Assembly (NCBI RefSeq): GCF_001428545.1
Contig: NZ_LMHZ01000016.1
Location: forward strand, 1-64,000
Reading direction: 5' to 3'
Length of the DNA stretch: 64,000 nt
Origin: Noviherbaspirillum sp. Root189
GTDB taxonomy: Bacteria > Pseudomonadota > Gammaproteobacteria > Burkholderiales > Burkholderiaceae_D
Translations under genes and position numbers: made by a program
The notes under the pieces: generated by a model
Databases searched by the model: none
What the model saw: only the letters and a program-made list of their open reading frames with translations
Told to the model about the DNA's origin: nothing
Part shown: positions 45,162 through 53,912 of the stretch, piece after piece
Layout: the number at the start of each line of letters is the position of its first letter
Position numbering within the stretch: the first letter of the stretch is position 1

Positions 45162-46574
45162 ATGCAAAGCATCAATCCGCATTCGGGACAGGTAGTCCGC
45201 TCCTACGATCCGCAAGACGATGCGGAAGTCGACCGTCTGCTCAGTGCGGCGGAAACGGCGTTTCATGATTGGAAAAAGAGCTCGTTCACTGACCGCGCGC
45301 AGTTGATGAAGACAGCCGGTGCCACGCTACGCGACCGCAAGGAGCAGCTTGCGGAACTCATGGCCGATGAAATGGGCAAGGTCATGCGGGACGGCATCGC
45401 GGAGATTGAAAAATGCGCGGGCTGCTGCGACTACTACGCCGATAACGCGCAGCGCTTTCTTGCCAGTCATGCGGTGCCAACCGATGCCGAAGATAGTTAT
45501 ATCGCCTTTGATCCGCTCGGACCGGTGCTGGCGATCATGCCCTGGAATTTTCCGTTCTGGCAGATTTTCCGCTTCGCTGCGCCGGCACTGATGGCCGGCA
45601 ATGTCGGCGTGCTCAAGCATGCTTCCAATGTGTCCGGTTGTGCGCTCGCCATCCAGGACATTTTCAAAACCGCCGGTTTTCCCGCGCATGCGTTCACCTC
45701 GCTGCTCATTGAAAGCGCGCGTGTCGAGCGCGTGATCCGCCATCCGGCGATCAAGGCCGTGACGCTGACCGGCAGCACGCCGGCCGGCCGCTCGGTTGCC
45801 ACGACAGCGGGCTCCGAACTGAAGAAGACAGTGCTCGAACTTGGCGGCAGCGATGCCTATGTGGTGCTTGATGATGCGGACCTGGACGCTGCGGTCGACA
45901 TCTGTGTGAAGAGCCGTCTGATCAATGCCGGTCAGAGCTGCATCGCGGCCAAGCGCTTCATCGTGGCAAAGTCCTTGCGTACGCAATTCGAGAAGGCATA
46001 TGCGGAGCGCTTCGAAAAAATTCGTTATGGCAATCCGCGCGACGAAAATTCCAACATCGGCCCGATGGCTCGCGTTGACTTGCGTGACGAAATTCATCGG
46101 CAGGTGGAGGAAAGCATACGGCAAGGTGCGCGCCTGCTTACCGGTGGAAAAATTCCGGCCGGCGAAGGCGCCTACTATCCGCCGACGGTGCTGACCGACG
46201 TCATGCCGGGCATGGTCGCATTTGATGAAGAAATTTTTGGCCCGGTCGCGGCAATTATTGAAGCAAGCAACGAAGACCATGCCATCGAACTGGCGAATCA
46301 GTCGCCCTTCGGTTTGGGTGCGGCGCTATTTACGCGGGACAAGGAGCGGGCAAACCGGCTTGCGCGCCGTATCGAAGCAGGTAGCGTGTTCATCAACGCA
46401 TTCGTGAAGTCCGATGTACGCCTGCCATTTGGCGGCGTCAAGCAGTCGGGCTACGGACGGGAGCTGTCGTGGTTCGGCATTCAGGAGTTCGTCAACGTCA
46501 AGACGATCTACCACGCCAGGATAGAAGCTGCGACTGGCGCCGCGTCAAAGGCATCAGGCGGCGCGCTCGAGTAA
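45162..46574 (+). CDS. NAD(P)-dependent semialdehyde dehydrogenase (Sad/YneI-like)
   Basis: 470 aa ALDH-fold enzyme. Motifs: IMPWNFPFWQIFRFAAPAL, LKHASNVSGCALAIQ, TGSTPAGRSVA, LELGGSDAYVVLDDADLD (general base Glu) and NAGQSCIAAKRF (catalytic Cys). The sequence is close to Sad/YneI succinate-semialdehyde dehydrogenases. The start is the ATG after AAGGAC, dropping a 31-residue in-frame extension that would be encoded by the inverted repeat. Confidence 0.93.
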   Translation: MQSINPHSGQVVRSYDPQDDAEVDRLLSAAETAFHDWKKSSFTDRAQLMKTAGATLRDRKEQLAELMADEMGKVMRDGIAEIEKCAGCCDYYADNAQRFLASHAVPTDAEDSYIAFDPLGPVLAIMPWNFPFWQIFRFAAPALMAGNVGVLKHASNVSGCALAIQDIFKTAGFPAHAFTSLLIESARVERVIRHPAIKAVTLTGSTPAGRSVATTAGSELKKTVLELGGSDAYVVLDDADLDAAVDICVKSRLINAGQSCIAAKRFIVAKSLRTQFEKAYAERFEKIRYGNPRDENSNIGPMARVDLRDEIHRQVEESIRQGARLLTGGKIPAGEGAYYPPTVLTDVMPGMVAFDEEIFGPVAAIIEASNEDHAIELANQSPFGLGAALFTRDKERANRLARRIEAGSVFINAFVKSDVRLPFGGVKQSGYGRELSWFGIQEFVNVKTIYHARIEAATGAASKASGGALE

Positions 46575-46630
46575 TACCAATCCCTGCCTGCACCATCCCG
46601 GTAATTTACGGAATGCGGCTTGTTCAACGC

Positions 46631-47587
46631 TTATTCTATGTACTCAGGCGCAACGATGCGCTTGCCGACAAGGAAGGCATCGGCAACGATGCGCAACGGC
46701 GAGAAATCGGCGTCTGATTTCCCATTGCGCACCAACTCGGCAAAGTGGGCATACAGGCCGGGATATTCGGTTTCCTTTTCCTGCAGGACGAGCTTGCCGT
46801 CGATCTCCAATCGCGTACCGCCCATGTGCAGTGCCAACTTTTCAGCTTTCGTCGATTCGACGAAAATACTCCAGGTCTGTTCGTTTTCCTGCAGGAAGTC
46901 GTAATCGGCGCGTACGCTCACACCGGTGTCAGTCATCATGTCCATGCCAACCTGTATCGGCGCATCGCAATTGACGGGAATATGCAGGTCGGCTTTCTGC
47001 ACAAAGACCGTGTCACTGAGGATGCGCGTCAGGATGGAAAGTGAATTGATGCCCGGGTCGAACACACCCATCCCGCCAGGTGCAAAGATCCAGGTCTGGC
47101 CCGGATGCCACTGCCGCACATTTTCCTTCCAGACGATCTGTACGCTCCGGAGACTGCGCTGCGCGATCCAGTCCCGCGTGGCTTCCACCGCCGGTGCAAA
47201 GCGCGAATGCCAGCTGGCGAGCAGCGAGATACCCCTCGCTTCCGCGAGGCGCCTGATGGCTTCGGCTTCGCCCAGCGTTGCAGCTGGCGGCTTTTCCAGG
47301 AATACATGCTTGCCGGCGTCGATGGCTTCCTTCGCGATCGCATGGCGGACCTGTGGTGGCGTACAGATGGCTACGGCTTCTATTTCAGGATGGGCCTGCA
47401 ACATCTCCGTCATGCTTTTGTAAGCCCGGACACCTTCGGGACGCGCATGCGGCGAGCATCCGGCCACGAGTTCCAGGTGGGGGTTGGCGTTAATCGCCGG
47501 AATATGCTGATCGATAGCGATCTTGCCCAAACCAACCAGGCCGATGGAAAGCGGTTTGCTGTTATTCCTGCTTGACGAGTTGGTCAT
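46631..47587 (-). CDS. Gfo/Idh/MocA family sugar dehydrogenase (D-galactose 1-dehydrogenase-like)
   Basis: 318 aa. Rossmann start SIGLVGLGKIAIDQHIPAIN, AICTPPQVRHAIAKEAIDAG, the dinucleotide/substrate motif GKHVFLEKPPAAT, and the C-terminal GGMGVFDPGINSLSILTRIL. The arrangement matches D-galactose 1-dehydrogenases, which oxidise aldose to lactone as the first step of De Ley-Doudoroff-type galactose/arabinose breakdown. No lactonase or dehydratase gene is beside it, so the exact sugar is open. It is transcribed away from the second semialdehyde dehydrogenase gene. Confidence 0.88.
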   Translation of the reverse strand: MTNSSSRNNSKPLSIGLVGLGKIAIDQHIPAINANPHLELVAGCSPHARPEGVRAYKSMTEMLQAHPEIEAVAICTPPQVRHAIAKEAIDAGKHVFLEKPPAATLGEAEAIRRLAEARGISLLASWHSRFAPAVEATRDWIAQRSLRSVQIVWKENVRQWHPGQTWIFAPGGMGVFDPGINSLSILTRILSDTVFVQKADLHIPVNCDAPIQVGMDMMTDTGVSVRADYDFLQENEQTWSIFVESTKAEKLALHMGGTRLEIDGKLVLQEKETEYPGLYAHFAELVRNGKSDADFSPLRIVADAFLVGKRIVAPEYIE

Positions 47588-48212
47588 ATCCTTGTGCCTG
47601 TTCTTGCATGCGCCGATGCGTCGGCCTGTATGGAAAAATATGGCAATAACACCTCGCGTATGGCGCAGGCGCAATAGTTCGATGTGCCGCTGCATGCGGC
47701 ATGGTGCCGATCATAGCAGCCGATCTTGCGATGCTCTTTCCATCCCTTTTGCAAGTTTGAAGAAGCGCAAAGGGCAAGAAAGACACGGCAAAGTATTTTC
47801 CCGGCAGCAGGACTTTTGTGAGGATGAATATGTCACGAAAAATTGCTGAGGAAAATTGCTTTTCACTGCACCTATCAGAACGTTAACCATGCTTTCGGTT
47901 CAACCTTGCCGAGCCGCTCGGCAAGCATGCGCTTCGCTCACGTACAGCGATTATCTGCAATGCGATTTCAAGGGTTTATGCACTGCAAGGCGTTGTTGTA
48001 CGTCGTGTGCCCGTCACTGATAAACTACGGGAACCGTCAAAGCGGTACCCCGACAAGCAAGGCGTTGATGCAGGCAATCGCTTTCTCCCTGAGCAACGCC
48101 ACACCATTTGATCGCGTCCATGTATCCGGCAGCTCGCGCAGGCCTGCCAGATCCTGCGCGGCAGCTTGATCCACTGATTCGCTCGTCCTGCGTTGGCCAA
48201 AGTGAGTACAAC
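47588..48212. other. divergent intergenic region, no gene seen
   Basis: About 625 bp between the sugar dehydrogenase and the next dehydrogenase. Open frames here are short and unlike proteins. It should hold both promoters; a repeated AAAATTGCT occurs twice near 47840-47865, but no clear operator. Confidence 0.45.
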
Positions 48213-49652
48213 ATGACTTATCCAAACACCCAGCTCTTTATCAACGGCCAGTGGCAAGATGCCGCCGATGGCCGCACGCTTGCTGTTCATAATCCCGCTA
48301 CTGGCCAGGAAATCGGCCGCGTCGCGCATGCCAGCCGCGCCGACCTGGACAAGGCGCTGGAAGCGGCGCAAAAGGGTTTTGAAACCTGGCGCGACATGAC
48401 ACCGGCTGAACGCAGCAAAATCATGCGCAAGGCTGCCGGCTTCATGCGCGAACGCGCCGAAAACATTGGCCGCGTACTGACGCAGGAGCAAGGCAAGCCG
48501 CTGATCGAAGCCAAGGGGGAAGCGTTGGCTGCGGCAGACATCATCGAGTGGTTCGCGGAAGAAGGCTTCCGCGTGTATGGCCGTATCGTGCCGTCGCGTA
48601 ACAACCTGGCCATCCGCCAGATGGTGCTGAAGGATCCGGTCGGCCCGGTGGCTGCGTTTACGCCATGGAATTTCCCGATCAACCAGGTGGTACGCAAGGT
48701 CGGCGCCGCCCTCGCCGCAGGCTGCTCGATGCTGGTCAAGGCGCCGGAAGAAACACCGGCCGGCCCGGCGGCATTGATCCAGGCTTTCGTCGACGCCGGC
48801 ATTCCGCCCGGTGTGCTGGGCCTGGTCTACGGTAACCCGGCCGAGATTTCGAGCTACCTGATCGCACATCCCGTCATCCGCAAGATTACCTTTACCGGGT
48901 CCACGCCAGTGGGCAAGCAGCTCGCCGCGCTGGCAGGCCAGCACATGAAGCGTGTGACGATGGAACTGGGGGGGCATGCGCCGGTCATCGTTGCCGAAGA
49001 CGCCGATATCGCGCTCGCGGTGAAGTCCGCCGGCGCCGCCAAATTCCGCAACGCCGGACAGGTTTGCATCTCTCCGACACGCTTCCTGGTGCATGAAAGC
49101 ATTCGCGGCGAGTTCGAGCAAGCGCTCGTCAAGCATGCGCAAGGTTTGAAGGTTGGCGATGGCTTGACCGAAGGCACACAGATGGGACCGCTGGCCAATC
49201 CACGCCGCCTGACCGCCATGGCAGAATTCACCAAGGATGCGGTCGAGCGCGGCGCCAGGGTGCTTGCCGGCGGCGAGCGCATCGGTGACGGCGGCAACTT
49301 CTGGCAGCCGACCATCCTGGCCGATGTGCCGCTGGAAGCGAAAGTGTTCAACGACGAACCGTTTGGCCCGATGGCCGCGATCCGTAGCTTCAACACCCTG
49401 GAAGAAGCGATCGCCGAATCCAACCGCCTGCCTTATGGCCTGGCCGGCTACGCGTTTACCCGTTCACTCAAGAATGCCGATCTGCTGGCCCGCAAGGTGG
49501 AAGTCGGCATGCTGTGGGTGAACATGCCTGCCTTGCCATCGGCCGAAATGCCGTTCGGCGGACTCAAGGATTCCGGCTATGGTTCCGAGGGTGGTCCGGA
49601 GGCAGTGGACGCGTACCTGAACGTGCGCGCTGTTGCGGTGATGAACGTTTAA
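48213..49652 (+). CDS. NAD-dependent semialdehyde/aldehyde dehydrogenase (GabD-type)
   Basis: 479 aa. ALDH motifs: [66 protein letters not shown] and [12 protein letters not shown] (catalytic Cys). The HAPVIV and CISPTRF variants place it with succinate/glutarate or alpha-ketoglutarate semialdehyde dehydrogenases of sugar-acid and lysine pathways. With the galactose dehydrogenase-like gene alongside, oxidation of alpha-ketoglutarate semialdehyde from pentose breakdown is a reasonable but unproven role. Confidence 0.93.
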   Translation: MTYPNTQLFINGQWQDAADGRTLAVHNPATGQEIGRVAHASRADLDKALEAAQKGFETWRDMTPAERSKIMRKAAGFMRERAENIGRVLTQEQGKPLIEAKGEALAAADIIEWFAEEGFRVYGRIVPSRNNLAIRQMVLKDPVGPVAAFTPWNFPINQVVRKVGAALAAGCSMLVKAPEETPAGPAALIQAFVDAGIPPGVLGLVYGNPAEISSYLIAHPVIRKITFTGSTPVGKQLAALAGQHMKRVTMELGGHAPVIVAEDADIALAVKSAGAAKFRNAGQVCISPTRFLVHESIRGEFEQALVKHAQGLKVGDGLTEGTQMGPLANPRRLTAMAEFTKDAVERGARVLAGGERIGDGGNFWQPTILADVPLEAKVFNDEPFGPMAAIRSFNTLEEAIAESNRLPYGLAGYAFTRSLKNADLLARKVEVGMLWVNMPALPSAEMPFGGLKDSGYGSEGGPEAVDAYLNVRAVAVMNV

Positions 49653-49677
49653 AGCGATGTAAATAAATGGCAGAAAT

Positions 49678-49708
49678 GGCAGGCAGGCTTTGTGGAGCCT
49701 CGCCTGCC
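49678..49708 (+). terminator. hairpin after dehydrogenase gene
   Basis: GGCAGGC pairs with GCCTGCC and inner AGGCT with AGCCT around TTGTGG, 26 bp after the stop. There is no T-run, so it may be an RNA-stabilising hairpin or a Rho-type end rather than an intrinsic terminator. Confidence 0.4.
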
Positions 49709-49965
49709 CTGCTAACAACCGCCATTCAAATTACTTTGGGGGCGGTAATCCGGCATACCCCATGTTCATGGGCGAGCCGCTGTAGTGGAGGGTTGCTGGC
49801 AATCAGTGCGCCACTATGGCGAAGGCAGGAACGTCGCTGACGTGTGGCCAGTCGATATGTGTTGATGCCGTACCCTGGTACTGCTGGTACAGATTGCTGT
49901 TCATGTATTCGTCAACTATAGTGAGCTCACCCGGGCGCCGGGTGTTTTCTCGTGACGAGGTCGCC

Positions 49966-50835
49966 GTGCAGGAAGCAGCTCCCCTCTCGATGCCGCGGTT
50001 GCACAGGGATACCCTTTATTACCGCCATCGCCTGCCAGTGCGTCTGATGCATTGGATCAACGTCCTGTGCCTCATCGTCCTGTTCATGAGCGGCCTGTCC
50101 ATCTTTAACGCGCATCCGGCGCTTTACTGGGGGGATTCGTCCTACAGCGGTCGTCCTGCCATCCTGCAGATCACCTCAGTCGACATCGATTCTGCGCCAA
50201 AAGGTGTCGTCCGTATTGGAGGTTATCAGATCGATACCACGGGTGTCCTGGGCGTCAGTACTGGCCGTGACGGCACGCCAAGCAGATATGCCTTTCCGTC
50301 ATGGATGACGCTCCCCGGATATTATTCATTGGCATATGCACGGCAGTGGCATTTCTTCTTCGCATGGCTGTTCGTTTTCAATGGCGTGGCATTCCTCGCG
50401 TACAGTATCTGGAGCGGTCATCTTGTACGTGATCTTGCACCCGGCAAACAGGAGCTGAGAGGAATCGGCGAATCGGTCAAGGATCATCTCCGTTTCCGGC
50501 ATCCGCATGGCGAAGCGGCAAAGCATTACAACGTGCTTCAGAAGCTGGCTTATCTCACTGTCATTTTCATCCTGCTTCCGCTTATCGCACTGATGGGAAT
50601 GGCAATGTCGCCGATGCTCGACAGTGCCATCACTGGCTGGGTCGACTGGTTCGGCGGGCGGCAATCCGCGCGCACCATTCATTTCATCATCGCATGGCTG
50701 CTGGTCGCGTTTGTACTGATTCACGTTTTTGAAGTGGTTGTCAGCGGCTTGTGGAACCATCTTCGCTCAATGATTACCGGCTACTACGACACCGGCCCCG
50801 AACCAGCCTCTGGAGCGCGCCGTGAAATCACATAA
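49966..50835 (+). CDS. cytochrome b561-type membrane protein
   Basis: 289 aa from a GTG with a GAGG ribosome binding site (an ATG at 49990 is the alternative). Four membrane helices carry haem-ligand His residues: RLPVRLMHWINVLCLIVL, YARQWHFFFAWLFVFNG, HYNVLQKLAYLTVIF and TIHFIIAWLLVAFVLIHVFE. A periplasmic insert lies between helices 1 and 2. It is the electron-carrying membrane partner of the molybdoenzyme encoded next, whose start it overlaps by 14 bp. Confidence 0.9.
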   Translation: MQEAAPLSMPRLHRDTLYYRHRLPVRLMHWINVLCLIVLFMSGLSIFNAHPALYWGDSSYSGRPAILQITSVDIDSAPKGVVRIGGYQIDTTGVLGVSTGRDGTPSRYAFPSWMTLPGYYSLAYARQWHFFFAWLFVFNGVAFLAYSIWSGHLVRDLAPGKQELRGIGESVKDHLRFRHPHGEAAKHYNVLQKLAYLTVIFILLPLIALMGMAMSPMLDSAITGWVDWFGGRQSARTIHFIIAWLLVAFVLIHVFEVVVSGLWNHLRSMITGYYDTGPEPASGARREIT

Positions 50836-51598
50836 ATCGGGCAGGCGTGCATTTCTGCACCGTTCCGTGCAAGCCTTGGGGCTGCTGGGAATTGTCGGGT
50901 GCGACCGCCTCAGTCAAAATGAATCGTTTCAAAAACTACTCTCCACCGGAGAAACATTAAGCCGCGTGGCGCACAAAACATTATTGCCACGCAAGGCAAT
51001 GGCACAGGAATTCGGCGAACGTGATCTGTCGCCGTCCTTCCGCAGCAACGGAACAAGCAATCCAGAGAATCCCGTCTATCAAGCCTTGGCCGCAAACGGT
51101 TTTCAGGGATGGAAGTTAACCGTAGACGGCATGGTGGAAAAACCACTTCAACTGTCGATAGCCCAGCTGCGCGGGATGCCGAGGCGCACCCAGATTACAC
51201 GCCACGACTGCGTGGAAGGTTGGAGCGCCATTGGACAATGGACCGGCGTACCCCTTGCCCATGTTCTCGATGCCGCGCACGTGCATCCGGATGCACGCTT
51301 CGTCGTCTTCCATTGCGCCGATCCCATGGATGGTCCGGGATCGGCACATTATTATGAAAGCATCGACTTCGATGACGCCTTTCATCCTCAGACTATCCTC
51401 GCTTACGAATTGAACGGCCGTGAATTGCCGATCGCAAATGGCGCTCCACTACGTCTGCGGGTTGAACGCCAGCTTGGTTACAAGCATGCCAAATATCTCA
51501 GCCGCATTGAACTGGTTGACAGCCTGCGCAATATTCGGGGCGGAAAAGGCGGCTACTGGGAAGATGGGCATGGCTATCAGTGGTACGCCGGTATCTGA
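50822..51598 (+). CDS. Tat-exported molybdopterin oxidoreductase (sulfite oxidase/YedY fold)
   Basis: 258 aa from a GTG. The N-terminus is a twin-arginine signal (SGRRAFLHRSVQALGLLGIV) immediately followed by a lipobox-like IVGC at Cys27, so it may be a Tat-exported lipoprotein. The Moco-binding Cys130 lies in RHDCVEGWSAIGQWTG, with VFHCADPMDG and ERQLGYKHAKYLSRIEL later, as in the SUOX/YedY superfamily. Electrons probably pass to or from the overlapping cytochrome b561 gene product. Substrate is unknown (sulfite, methionine sulfoxide or other). Confidence 0.92.
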   Translation: MKSHKSGRRAFLHRSVQALGLLGIVGCDRLSQNESFQKLLSTGETLSRVAHKTLLPRKAMAQEFGERDLSPSFRSNGTSNPENPVYQALAANGFQGWKLTVDGMVEKPLQLSIAQLRGMPRRTQITRHDCVEGWSAIGQWTGVPLAHVLDAAHVHPDARFVVFHCADPMDGPGSAHYYESIDFDDAFHPQTILAYELNGRELPIANGAPLRLRVERQLGYKHAKYLSRIELVDSLRNIRGGKGGYWEDGHGYQWYAGI

Positions 51599-51617
51599 CA
51601 AATCCCTTCAGATCAAA

Positions 51618-52361
51618 TCAAGATGGCTGTGATGAGTCGCTAACGAGTCGTTCACCGAGAGCGCGCAACAGGTTTGCTCCATCTCCCTTCCACGCACTCC
51701 CATGCATGCACGCTAAGGTGTCGGGTAATTCGGATGCCAGCTTTTCCATCAATTGGCGGGTATTTGTTGAATGCGAAAAATAATCCAGTGGCTGTCGAAA
51801 CGCCTCGCTTGTCTCCAGAATGTCCTCCTCGGTCAGGGCACGTGCGCCGATGCCGCCTTGGGTGAAGAGGTCTCCACAGAACATCGTTTTGGTTCCGGTA
51901 TCCATCAGATAACCTGTTTCCCAGCCATGAGGCAAATGCGGTGCATCAAGCCACTTTACCGAATGCTTCCCCAATGTAAGCTCTTCGCCGTCGGCCATTG
52001 CACGGGCTGGCCGGTCCGCAATATCATTCACTGACACCATTGCTGCAATCCGACTGCACAACGGTACAGAATCAGGTGCAACAGCAAGCCACTCATTCAG
52101 AGAACCACATTCATCCGCTTCGAAATGTGACAGTGCAACGAACCGCAGACGGCTGACAGGAATGACGCTTTCAACGGCTTCGCGAACCAAAGGAAACATC
52201 TTCCTTGGCCCTGTATGAAAAAGAAGGGGCTGGTCATCCAGAATCAGATATTGATTGAATGAGAACCCGCCGGGTACGATGTCCACCGGCGTATTAATAC
52301 GATATATGCCGTCAGCGATCTCATGAACATTCGTGCCGGTAGATGCATTGGTAGTGGCCAT
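51618..52361 (-). CDS. MBL-fold protein with diiron (ODP/flavodiiron-like) site
   Basis: 247 aa metallo-beta-lactamase fold. The metal motif is H-x-E-x-D (SHFEADECGS, His79, Glu81, Asp83) instead of HxHxDH, which is the signature of flavodiiron and ODP-type diiron oxygen/NO-binding proteins. Further ligands are in LPHGWETG (His145) and FCGDLFTQGG (Asp164). No flavodoxin domain follows, so it is a stand-alone ODP-like protein. RBS GGAGG. It converges with the molybdoenzyme gene, 19 bp apart. Confidence 0.9.
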   Translation of the reverse strand: MATTNASTGTNVHEIADGIYRINTPVDIVPGGFSFNQYLILDDQPLLFHTGPRKMFPLVREAVESVIPVSRLRFVALSHFEADECGSLNEWLAVAPDSVPLCSRIAAMVSVNDIADRPARAMADGEELTLGKHSVKWLDAPHLPHGWETGYLMDTGTKTMFCGDLFTQGGIGARALTEEDILETSEAFRQPLDYFSHSTNTRQLMEKLASELPDTLACMHGSAWKGDGANLLRALGERLVSDSSQPS

Positions 52362-52396
52362 ATCAACCTCCAGGCAAAGTAGCTAAAGGAGAGGGT

Positions 52397-52438
52397 GAGA
52401 CAGGTGTAGAGACAGGTGTAGAGACAGGTGTAGAGACA
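52397..52438. repeat. 12-bp tandem repeats (3.5 copies)
   Basis: GAGACAGGTGTA is repeated at 52397, 52409 and 52421, followed by a partial GAGACA. It lies 36 bp upstream of the MBL-fold gene start, within its likely promoter or leader, and directly before a perfect hairpin. Confidence 0.85.
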
Positions 52439-52441
52439 TGG

Positions 52442-52500
52442 GAAGGCTTAGCGATTTGCAGCCCGACAGTTTATGTCGGGCTGCAAATCGCTAAGCCTTC
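52442..52500. repeat. perfect inverted repeat with 27-bp arms
   Basis: Arms of 27 bp, beginning GAAGGCTTAGCG and ending GCCCGACA, are exact reverse complements separated by GTTTA. No mismatch. No T-run follows on either side except CAAATATGG on the right. Together with the adjacent tandem repeats this is too regular to be chance; it could be a transposon-end remnant, a recombination site or a strong attenuator-type hairpin. Confidence 0.9.
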
Positions 52501-52755
52501 AAATATGGTCTTCTCACCAAATCTGGTCGGCTTGATGCACCGCAAAGAACAGCGGCTACGGACAATAAGAACTCGAGCGCCGCCAGATGCAGACAGTCTC
52601 AATCCGTTCAATGGAAAGCCGGCATTGCCGCTTTTCCGGTACGAACGATCGAGCAAAAAACGCTGCGAACAAGGGCTGCCTGCGCGACAACTTTCGGCGC
52701 AGGCAGCTTCGTTCAAACAGCTTTTGCGTACTTCCTGAGCTTCTGTATTGCGCGC
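52501..52755. other. gene-free segment next to the hairpin
   Basis: Open frames on both strands are short and not protein-like. It completes the 394-bp gap between the MBL-fold and SDR genes. Confidence 0.4.
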
Positions 52756-53520
52756 TCAGGCGCGCTTGATATCCGACGCCCCAAGGAATATCCGATTCCA
52801 CGTCGGACTGATCGTAATTTCGTTAATGCATGCATGTGAGGGCATCTCTGCGATGAACCGGATGGTGCGACCGAGATCTTCCGGCTGCAGCATCTTCGCG
52901 CGTTCTTCGGGCGAAGGCGGTATCGGCCGTTTGTCCATGATCGGCGTTGCGACTTCTGCGGGACACACAGCACATGCACGAATACCGTTGATGCATTCCT
53001 CCTGATTCAAGTGCTCGGTCATGGCCACCACCCCATGCTTGGCTGCGTTGTAAGCAGGTCCGGTCATATAGGTATCGTACTTGCCGGCCCAGGATGAAAT
53101 ATTGATGATCAGGCCTGATTTGTGTTCACGCATGGACGGAAGCACCGCTGAAATACAATAGAAGCTGCCGTCAAGATTGACACGAATGACTTCATTCCAG
53201 CCGCGGGCATCCTGATTCTTCCAGAATCGGTTCGGTACATTCAGACCGGCACTGTTGATCAGGATATCGATGCGGCCATGCCGGTCCAGGATGGCTTGGC
53301 TTGCCTGCCGTACTGACTCGGAATCGGTGACATCAAGGACCTCGAATTCTGCCTTCCCGCCATTGGCAACGATGGCTTCGGCTTCGGCTTTAAGCAGTTC
53401 GGGGCGACGCCCCGACATCACCACCGTCGCGCCTGCTTCAGCCAAGGCCTGTGCACCGGCCAACCCGATTCCCGACCCTGCGCCAGTAATCCAGGCGATG
53501 CTGCCTTGAAGAACCGTCAT
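52756..53520 (-). CDS. SDR family oxidoreductase
   Basis: 254 aa short-chain dehydrogenase. NAD(P)-binding WITGAGSGIGLAGAQALAE, NSAGLN (NAG-type), catalytic Ser in INISSWAG and YNAAKHG (Tyr-x-x-x-Lys). The VMSGRRPE region lacks the usual Arg-Asp choice clear enough to decide NAD or NADP. RBS GGAGACAAAT. It is divergent from the ABC transporter operon, so it may process the imported compound. Confidence 0.94.
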   Translation of the reverse strand: MTVLQGSIAWITGAGSGIGLAGAQALAEAGATVVMSGRRPELLKAEAEAIVANGGKAEFEVLDVTDSESVRQASQAILDRHGRIDILINSAGLNVPNRFWKNQDARGWNEVIRVNLDGSFYCISAVLPSMREHKSGLIINISSWAGKYDTYMTGPAYNAAKHGVVAMTEHLNQEECINGIRACAVCPAEVATPIMDKRPIPPSPEERAKMLQPEDLGRTIRFIAEMPSHACINEITISPTWNRIFLGASDIKRA

Positions 53521-53912
53521 ATTTGTCTCCTCGAAATCAGTTTCAACATTGTTATAGGAATGGACGATCAAGCATTGCGTCGCCGAAGCTTCCCGCTACG
53601 CGCTGCCTTTTACTACGGCGCATGCTATAGGCCGTGACATTGATTTAAAACAAACTTAGTCATCACCGGGCCATCCAATAATAGGAACTGCCAGGCTAAA
53701 CATTGTCTGTGCAGCATGCGGATGCAACTTTAATCAAACTCTCGGAAGCGACTACCATGATACATTGGTAAGGCCACTTTGCATGTCGCGTGTTTTCCAG
53801 TTGGCCAGTTCGCAGAGCGGCGAAGAATGAGGTTGCGTTACTTCGGGATGCCATGACGGCGATCGAAGCTTGTCACGGCTTTCAATATATAAATATAGAA
53901 GGAGTGAGACAA
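53521..53912. other. divergent promoter region of SDR and ABC operon
   Basis: About 390 bp, AT-richer in the middle. Contains AATATATAAATATAGAAGGAG directly before the transporter gene, giving a possible -10 (TATAAA/TATATA) and the ribosome binding site. No clear palindromic operator was seen. Confidence 0.5.

Noticed and set aside
45327-46280. 317-codon minus-strand frame opposite the Sad-like dehydrogenase
   Set aside because: Antisense shadow with no recognisable domain.
46574-46584. Third copy of the repeat-element end
   Set aside because: Only 11 bp match and it overlaps a stop codon; could be chance.
47976-49142. 388-codon minus-strand frame opposite the aldehyde dehydrogenase gene
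   Set aside because: Covers conserved ALDH motifs on the other strand; His/Arg-rich shadow composition.
52397-52438. Tandem repeats considered as a CRISPR array
   Set aside because: Units are only 12 bp with no spacers and no cas genes nearby.
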